Below, piece by piece: positions 13,401 through 22,400 of a DNA stretch of 64,000 nt. The position numbers and the translations under genes were made by a program. Location: NCBI GenBank assembly GCA_039621445.1, contig CP154957.1:18238906-18302905 (forward strand), given 5' to 3'. Position 1 is the first letter of the stretch. The number at the start of each line of letters is the position of its first letter. The notes under the pieces were generated by a model. The model worked only from the letters and a program-made list of their open reading frames with translations, had not been told where the DNA came from and searched no databases. Origin of the DNA: Euglena gracilis. Lineage: Eukaryota; Euglenida; Euglenophyceae; Euglenales.

Positions 13401-16400
13401 CGTAGAGCCCAATTTCGGTCTTGTCCAGCAGCGGGCCGATGAAGAAGAGGAATTGGCCGAGGGCTTCGCCCGTGGGTTGCGTCACCCCCAGGGCTGCAGA
13501 CGGAGGGACCCTTTGTCGTTTCGGATACGCAATCCACGGAATTTGAGAGGTTGGCATCAGTCAGGGCTCGGGAACTGAAACGAAGCAGTTCAACTTCTGG
13601 CTCTTCGGGGGTCCACCCCCACAACCGTCAGCCTCCACCCCCTCAATCAACCTCTCAGCCCTGTCAGCCCACCTCGGCCGCCACTCCCGCCTACCCCCCC
13701 CCCCGGGGTCAGCCAGCCCTGCCCTCCAGTCCCATGGGGCCCACCACCGGCTGCCGCTCCGGCGCCAACAGCCACGCCACGGCCTTCGCCGCCTTCCGCC
13801 CGAACTGCGTGGCGAACTCCCTCAGCACCGCCTTTTGCCCGCGGCGGGCGAGGCACTGCTGCCGCAGCGCAGCGCCGGCCGGCTTCCGTTTACCGACCCG
13901 GGGGGGAGGGGGTGCCTTGTGCCATAGCAACACTAAGGCTTCTCGCCTGTTTTCTTTTTGGCCGGCACTAAATTCGCTTCTTGACCCCGTTTGTTGTGTG
14001 GCGAGTGGCCAGGGACCCCTCACACCAGCGCTCTTTTGTTGCTTCCCCTGGCCGGGTGAGAAACTCTGGTGTAATTCCAGCGCTGTAGGCACACCCCCCT
14101 CCCCGGAGGAGCAGGGGGTCCAAAGTGCCCTGCTCCCCTGGCCCATGGCCCCCCACCCCTCCAGCCAGAAGGGTCCAGGCTTCCTTAAAAAGAAGCCTGG
14201 GCGCCAGTCGCGCTGAGGGCGACGCCACAGCGCCCGGCGACGGTGACCAGCAGCGCCATGAGGGCCTCGTGGCGGGCCAGGGGGTGGGGAGGCCCCGCCG
14301 CACAGCGTGCCGTTCGATGAAAGTCGACAAAAACATGGATGTGTCATGGCCCCTCAGGAAAAAGAAACTGTTCGGCAAAACACAAACTCGAAAAAAAAAA
14401 TGCAACAAATTTTTTCATTTTCGGCCATTTTCGGCCATTTTCGGCCACTTTCGGCCATTTTCGGCCATTTTTACTATAGGTGCTTGGTCATGGGGTTGCC
14501 CTTTTCACCTTTGCAACGAAATGTCAGGCATTTGAGCACGGGTTGCATGGGGTGTGGCACACTGTACAGCGGCATCCCCTACATCCCACCCAGGGCTGTA
14601 CGGGAAGGCCTTGTTGGGGCGAGTCCAGCCCCCCCCCCCCACCCACCACCCACAGGGTTGTGGAGGTTCCCGTACAGCCCTGACCCCACCTCCCACTTAT
14701 AAAGCCTGGCAGACCAACCAAAAAGAATGATCTACTAACCCCCCCCCCCAGGATGAAAAATGAAGATGTCTGGGAAAGTTTTGTTGCCGCAAAAACTAAA
14801 ATACTTGCTTCTTTATTTAACCAAATGTCCATGAAAAAAAATGTCATTTTGACGAATTTCAAAAATCATGCATCCTGGGGTACTATATCGAAGGGCAACT
14901 AAAATCAGAAAAGAACTGAAGACATGCATTTTCTCCTTTCAAAAACAACGTAAAAATTTGACCCGCCTTTTGTACACACAGCACCTTCTGTGCTTTCACA
15001 CGTGTCTTGAATAGCACGGCCTGCCAGCCACCTGAACAGAGGAGCTGAAGAGTATTCAGACGAGGTGGGTTCTCCAACGCACCAGCGGAGGTTGCCATAT
15101 CACGCTCGTGCAATTGGTCACCCTGGAGGAGATAAAGGCCGGAAAAGTCCTGAGACCCACACCAATAGCTCTGAGCAAAACAACAACGTTGAGCAGCAAA
15201 AATATAAATTCGAGATTAAAAACTCACAAGCAAAAAAATTCACAACCTGCCGTTCTTTTAAAAAAAAACATTTGTAAAATAAAACAAAAGAAATTATCAA
15301 AGTAAAAGAAAATTAGACACCAATGATGGAACCAAAAGCAGGTTCAGTTGAGGATTCATTTCATTCAATTCATTCAGTGGAGGATTTTTGGTATCTTGAT
15401 TTCAACTTGCAGGTTTGGAGGCTCCTGAAAGCTCAGAGGAACCTTGCCTTTCACACAACATCCCATCAATATTTTTTCTCCGGCATGAACATATGAACGA
15501 TGGACAATGGGAAAAGTGCAATTTTTTTTGCAATCAGTTTTTTTTTATTCGCTTATGGCCGTTGGCGCCACACGCCTGAAACCAACAATGGAGCAATCGC
15601 ACGGTCTGTCAGGTCTGCGAGCAGGTGCTGGCCAAAAGGGTTGGTCTCCGTGGTGCCGAGGGCAAGGAGGCGGCACAGCAGCTCGAAGGCGTTCGGGGCG
15701 AGGGGGCTGCAGTCGTAGTAGCAGCACAGGAATGGCGCGAAATGCGGCTCGCTACACCACTCCAGGAGGCTCCCGCTCCGGGCCCGACCTGGTGGCTTGG
15801 GGGGGCAGGGGTGGTCATTCACTCTCTCGTTGGGGCGCGGCCCAACCGGTCTTTCGTTGGGCAGCCCACGCGCAGCCTACCCATTTCTGATTTTTCGACC
15901 CTGAACTTCATTTTGGTTGGACCGCGTCACATAATGGTGGGTGAGGTCATTGTAAATTGTCTTTTTGTGAGACGTTTCAAAACCCAAATGCATGGATTGG
16001 AGTTAACAAACAAAGGTAGGAGAAGCGACCTCCTCCTGCAAGTATTGCAAAACTTGGAACAACGACGTCGAGCAGCAATGGCTCAATTGTTTTGTATCAA
16101 AATCTGAACCCTGATATTCTTTGCAAAATCCCCATGAATATACATATTTGTGACCGTCGTTTGCAGCCATCGACACCCCAACCCAAAAAAAATATTTGGT
16201 TTGGCCGCGGTATGCCACGGTCAGCTGCGTTTCAACCAAATTCTAATTTTAAAAAAATGGAAAAATGTTCGGTAGGACAGTGGTCAACCGGTGACGACGA
16301 ACGATCGGCCGCTGCCCCCCCCCCCTCTGACAAACCCAGCTCCCATGACCTCCCAGCTACAGCAGAGGGGGCAATGAGGTGGGTGTCTTCACTGTCTAGC

Positions 16401-19400
16401 CTGCACCTCCCTCAAAGGCAACCCACTGCACGGGGAACAGACAGAGTAAAGGCCAGGCGGGACTCCCAAGCATCCCCACCTACTGCTATGGAGGGTCAAT
16501 TGGGCTATTCCTCTGGTCTCATCTGACCTGCCGTTTCTTGGCAGACTAACGGTAACCCACCCCCTGCACTGAAAAAACCAGTCAAAATTTCACCCGAGGG
16601 CACATGGACAGTCCTGCCTTCTTTGGTCAAGTGGGGCTCGGCACTCCAGCACCAGCTCCGCATCTTCATCCCGGTGCAGGGACAGGAAGTCCGCGCCATC
16701 AGGGGTGGGGGGGGTGGCTGCCGGCACAGGGGGGCTCGAGAGGGCTTGACAGCCATGCCGGGAGAGAGAGTCCCCAGCCTGCCTCAGTGTGTGGGCAGAC
16801 ACACAACATTGTGGCACGAGGGAGGTAAACTCAAAAGAAATTTCACAATATTTGTAAATTAATAATAAATTTGTTGATAAATATTTGTAAAGAATTTGGT
16901 TGGTCCCCACGAAGCACACCCCTATATGATGCCCCAATCTCTACAAGGTGCTGTGTTGCCACGCGGCACTGTCGGTCGGTGCCGACCGCCAGAGACCTCC
17001 CCGTGGTGGTGAGGGGGGAGAGCATGCTGGGGGGAGTCAGGGAGTTCTGGAATGGCAGCAGATGCACCGCCAGCACGAACGACAGGAGTTGCCGGCGGCG
17101 TCCCTTCGGAGAGGTGGCAGGGGGGGGAAAGATTTGCTTGCTGCGAGGGAATGAAGTGGCGACGGAAGGAATGCAGCAGGAGCAGTCGCTGGACCATACA
17201 ATTGCTTACCGACCCCCGGGGGGGGGAGGGGGGGGTCACTCCACTTTTTTAAAAACCAGTCAGTCACTCATTTTCAAAAAACCAGCCAGTCACTCCCCCC
17301 CCCCGGGGGGGGGGGGGGGGTCGGCCACTCAGAAAAACGGCCACTTTCCAGTCACTTAAGGCCATTTTAGGCCAAAAAAATTTTTCCGGCGCCTTCGGCG
17401 CCGGGGTCACTCAAGCCACTTTTGCCCACTCCTGGCCGACCCCCCCCCCCGGGGGGGAGGGGGTCCGGGCCCAAAACCAGTCAGTCACTCTGAAAAAACC
17501 AGTCACCCACCCCCCCGGGGGGGGGGGGGGTGGGACAGTGCTTAAGCAATTGTCTGCGCTGGACACATGCATGCACACAAATGCACACATGCATACAGAC
17601 ATACATGGACATAATGCAAACGCACACTCACAGTCACACATGCACCCACACCCGCACACCTGTGCACACACACATATGTGTACACATAGACATGCAGACA
17701 CGCACATTTTCACAGACATAGTGCAACACACATGCACACGCACACACACACACACACACACACCAAGCTCACCTTCTGTGCCAAGCATGGAATACAAAGA
17801 GGAGGCGCGGGGTGGGGCTGGATGTGCAGCGCAGCGTAGGAGGCGAGGAGGCGGATGGTGGTGAGCAGCGAGCACCGCACCACGATGTTGAGCGGCCGCA
17901 TCCGAGCCACCTTGAGGAGGGCGCGGGGCAGCACGTCCGTCACGATGGCGCGGACCGGCCCGCACGCCTCCCCCGCAGAGCAGCACAGCACGCCAGACCC
18001 CCAAAGCCCATGTGTGTGCTGCACCGGGACTCACAGGCCAGTTTCCTCGTTCTCCTCTTGGACCCTGAATCAAGACCATTTTGGGGCGCAGGGGGGGGGA
18101 CTGACCATGGCACCCACAGCGGCTGGAAAGGCACCAGGTAGGAGACAGTATCTCGCGTCGGCCCGTTTTGCTTCGGGAAGGTTTGTTTCTAAAAAAGGCA
18201 GAAACCTCCTTGGGTGGAGGGTCCACAAACCAAAACCAGACCAGCTGCACCTCCGGGGAGGGGACATCCGGGCCGTGACAACCCCCCAGGGGGTGTCCAG
18301 CTCAGAGGCTGGAAAATTTGGGCTGGGGCTGTCTGGAAAAGGGCTGCTCTGCTGGCTGACCCCCCCCCGGGGGGTCAGCCAAACCGGGTGCCCAAAGAAT
18401 CGAAACTGCAAAAATGCCCCCAAAAAATCAATTTTGACCCCAAATTTGACCTGGAGGTGGTTTGAGGAGGCTGTTTGAGCCCGCTGGGGGGGGGTTGAAA
18501 AAGGTTTGAGGAGGCTCAAGCTCGAACGTTCGAGCTCGAGCCTCCTCCTACGGTAACCCCTCTAGGGCAATACCATGTGAATTCACAGCAGTTGGCATGC
18601 AAGTTGGGCATAGGCAAGCCGGCAAGTTGCAAGTTGGCCATGTCAGTTTCCAAGCAAAAGCAAAAAAAATAATTCAGGACAACAGACGGCTGCTCATGGG
18701 TGCGCAGCGCTCCACGCCCCTGGGTTGCAGGCAAGCGGCATTGCCCGGGTCGCTCTGGCCATGCAGCAGCCGCTCCTGGAGCAGGAGGAGGACCCAGTGC
18801 GCCAGCTGCAGGCCCAGCAGGTTGATGCGCGACGTGCGGATGGTGGTGCTCGGGGTGAGTGGGGACAGCGCCGCCTCCTCCCCGACCTCCGCCCCGGCGC
18901 TGAAGCTGGTCAGCAGCGAGCGGACGGAGTCGCCGCCAAGCGTCCTGTGTGAATTGCCATCGCTCCGCTGATGGTTGTGCGCACCCGAGAAATAATTATG
19001 CTGGCCCTAAGAACCGGTGGCGGTCGCAACAAACCCAAAACCAAAATACAAAACCAAAACAGTTGTTGGCGGCGAACCTTTCTTGACAATAAAACCCATT
19101 TGGTCATTAAAAAAAATGCACATTAACCTGGAATACGGCACGTGTAGAAGGCTCTTCGACGCACAGCAACCCACGAAAGATGTTGTCCATATGATTCAGC
19201 AGGGTCAAATACAAAAGCATCACCTCCCCGTTGGACACAGCGGTCCGTTGATTTTGCACCAGGGGTTGGCCCAGGAAAGAAAGTGTTGATGCAGTTAATG
19301 GCCGAGCCAGAGTCCATAGGTGGGGGGGGGGTCAACAGGAGCTTGGTCGCAGCCCACCAGCCGGCACACGAAGAGCAACACAGGCCCACTGTTGCGCACC

Positions 19401-22400
19401 AACATGGCCGCCTCTCCCTCGGGGTCTGCCTCGGCCAGGGGATTTCTTAAGGACCCCCGCTTGGTTGCACTGAGGCTCCTTGTCTGTTTATGGCCGGCGC
19501 TAACTTCGCTTCTGGCCCAGTTTGCTGTGTGGTGAGTGAGTGGCCAGGTACCCCTTACACCAGTCCTCTTTTGTTGCTCCCCCTGGCCGGGTGAGCAACT
19601 CTGGTGTAATTCCAGCGCTGTAGGGACATACACTCACCTTGTGTGGTTGGTGTGGTTCCCGTGGGTGGGTCAACACCCTTGCGCCCAGTGCTGCTCTTGC
19701 CTCCTGCCCTCTTCCCTAAGGCCCACCCCCGGGGGTCCAGCCTCCGGCTGGAAAAAAACGCCTCTGGCTGGAAACGAGCTGCTGGCGAGACCCTGGGGGA
19801 TAGAGGGGAGTGGGGGGTCTGGGGCTGGAGGGAGCTGTGCTGGGCTGGGTCGATGAAAAAACAAATTTTTCTAAAAAAATTCCTTCTCGACATTTTTGAT
19901 GGATGGAGCTAGATCAAGGCTGGATCGGGACTGGAGGAACAGCCTGCTTACTGACTCATGCCTGGTCCATGGATGGAGCTTGATCAAGGGATAGGTGAGC
20001 TGGGCAGCCCAGTTTGCTGGCCAGCCTGCGGCCGGCTGGCCCGGCCTCTGGCCGGGCTGGACCCAACTTTATTTCACTCCACCCCGGGGGGGGGGGGGGC
20101 TTCCAGCCCCGATTTGGGCTGCTGGCTGGATTTGAGCTGCTGGCTGGCTGGACCCCCCGGGGATGGGGTCCCCTTAAGAAATCTCCTGGCCTCGGCGGCA
20201 CTGAGGGCTTCTCGGACCCGTGTGAAGATGAGAGCAGAGTCCCGATGCCTGAAGTAATGCATGTATGTGTCGGTACGGTGTGCGGTGTACGGGCATGAAT
20301 GGGCCCAGCATGTTGTTGATGAATGCACCTGGCACAAATGTGTGCATGTTTCGTTCGCAGGATATATTTTGTTCCAATTGAGCGAATAAAAATAAACATC
20401 TCAGGGCCCTGGAGGAGGGATACGATGTCCTGGATGGCCTGTTCGGCGGTGCGGCGCAGCAGCTCTGACGGCTCCGGGGGACCCGACAGTGCCAGCCGCA
20501 GGCAGGCCTGGAGGATGCTCGGGGGCAAGACCCGGCGAAATAGCCGGCAAGCTGGCCGCGTTTGTTTGGGTTGGTACATAAGGCAATCAAAGCTCGGTAA
20601 AAAAAAATTGGATACCACGAGCGCAGAACAGTTGGGTGGTCAAAAAGTTGTTGTTGATGGGAGAATTGTGCCAACCAGGCTGCCTCGAATAATTTGCATA
20701 CCAATTTGCAATAATAGATTGATTGATGCAGACTATGACCCCACAATGTGCCTGCAGTTGGACCTGAACGATGGTTGTGGCCACGTGCACGTTGGCCCGG
20801 CCACATCTCCAACCGTCATGATGGAGGGGGTGAGGTCCTGCGCTGCTTCGAAAAGTTCGACAGTGGGCCCTGGGCAGGAGGTGGGCCCCGGGGAGGGCGG
20901 CGCCGCACGGGTGCCGCACGCACTCCGCCAGCACCTCAATGATCTTGCCGAGCACCGCCTCGTGGGATTGCGTGTCCGCCACCTCCAGCTTCGCGTCCGC
21001 GGCAGAGGGCTGCACGGTGTCCCCCCTTTACCCAGTGGGTGATCGAAGCCCGCACAAACCACCCCGCCGATGCAAAGTGCCCTATCACTGATCATTCTTT
21101 TGTCCCAGTCCATCACTGAGGACTGAACATTCGCAAACTGTTTCTTCGCTGAGGGGAAAAAAAACTTCAATTTCTGAGGGTCAGGATTTGGTGGCCCCCC
21201 AACGTGGAGGGGGCGTTTGAATGCCGCTTGGACATGTTTCCCAACGGCCGCACACTTTGTCTGACTGTTCACAAACCCAAACCCGCCCCCACATGCAAAG
21301 TGAACGCATTGCCATGCCCGAGGGGGGTCGGCATTGTTCGGCCAGGCAGCCCCTTGGCCAATGGTGGCGGCCGCGATGCGCTCCACGGCCTCGCGGTCCA
21401 CGAAGCCGCAGCGCAGCTCGAGGAACTGCAGGAACGCCTGCAGCGCGACGGCAGTAATGGGCGCGGGGGTCTGCGGGGAGCGGACCACCTCCACGAAGGG
21501 CTGCAGCGCGTCCAGCGCAAGGCCGCCCCCGCCCGCGCTGGCGCTGCAGAGCTGGTCCCGCATCTCCAGCACGGGACGTGGGCGGCGGAGTGACAGGCGG
21601 GCCACATCACACAAAAAAAAACACCACAAAAAACGACTGCCACACCACCCGCGGGGGGGGGGGGCAGGGTGGCGAAAACCACGATGGTGACCCGGCCCCG
21701 AAGGCACCTGAATTCTCTTTTTTTTTTGGCAATTTTACTCACATTTGAGCCAATTCTTCTGGATCCCAAAGTGGCCCCCCAGAGGGCGGTTTTGACTGAC
21801 TGTTCATGGAAGAGTGGAAGTGACCCCCCAGGTCACTTCCCCGTTGGTTTTGGGCAAAAAAAACACTCAGTCACTCTGTAAAAAGCCGTCACCCAACCCC
21901 TCTGGGGGGGGGGGGGCTCGTCCTGTGACTGGGGTAAATGACGCATGGCTGTCAAATTGGGTCCTGGGCAGGGTTTGACAGGTCAGGGGGGGGGATGGAG
22001 GTGGTCTAACCCTCCCAGTAAAGGAGGGGCAGGGCTGTACGGGAAGGCCTGATGGGGGGATCGACCCCCAGAAAGTGGGGGGGGGGTCACCCCCACCCGC
22101 CTGTCATGGTACCACCTAAAGAAAACCCCCCATCCAGTCAAGGAGGGGGTGGAATGGCAGGGGACCGACACGTTCTGATTTAAGCATTGATTTATTATCA
22201 TACATTATTTACATATAATTAATTTTATTTGACGCAGGAATCAGATGGAGGGACTCTGCCCACCGTCAGTCGGTGGGAGACAATGACATGAATAGGTAGC
22301 GGTTCGGCATCACACGACAGCGGCCCCCATTCAAGGGGAAAAAACACAACTCAGGGACTGTGACTGCAGACCGGCATCCTCTTTCGCAGCCGAATTGAAG

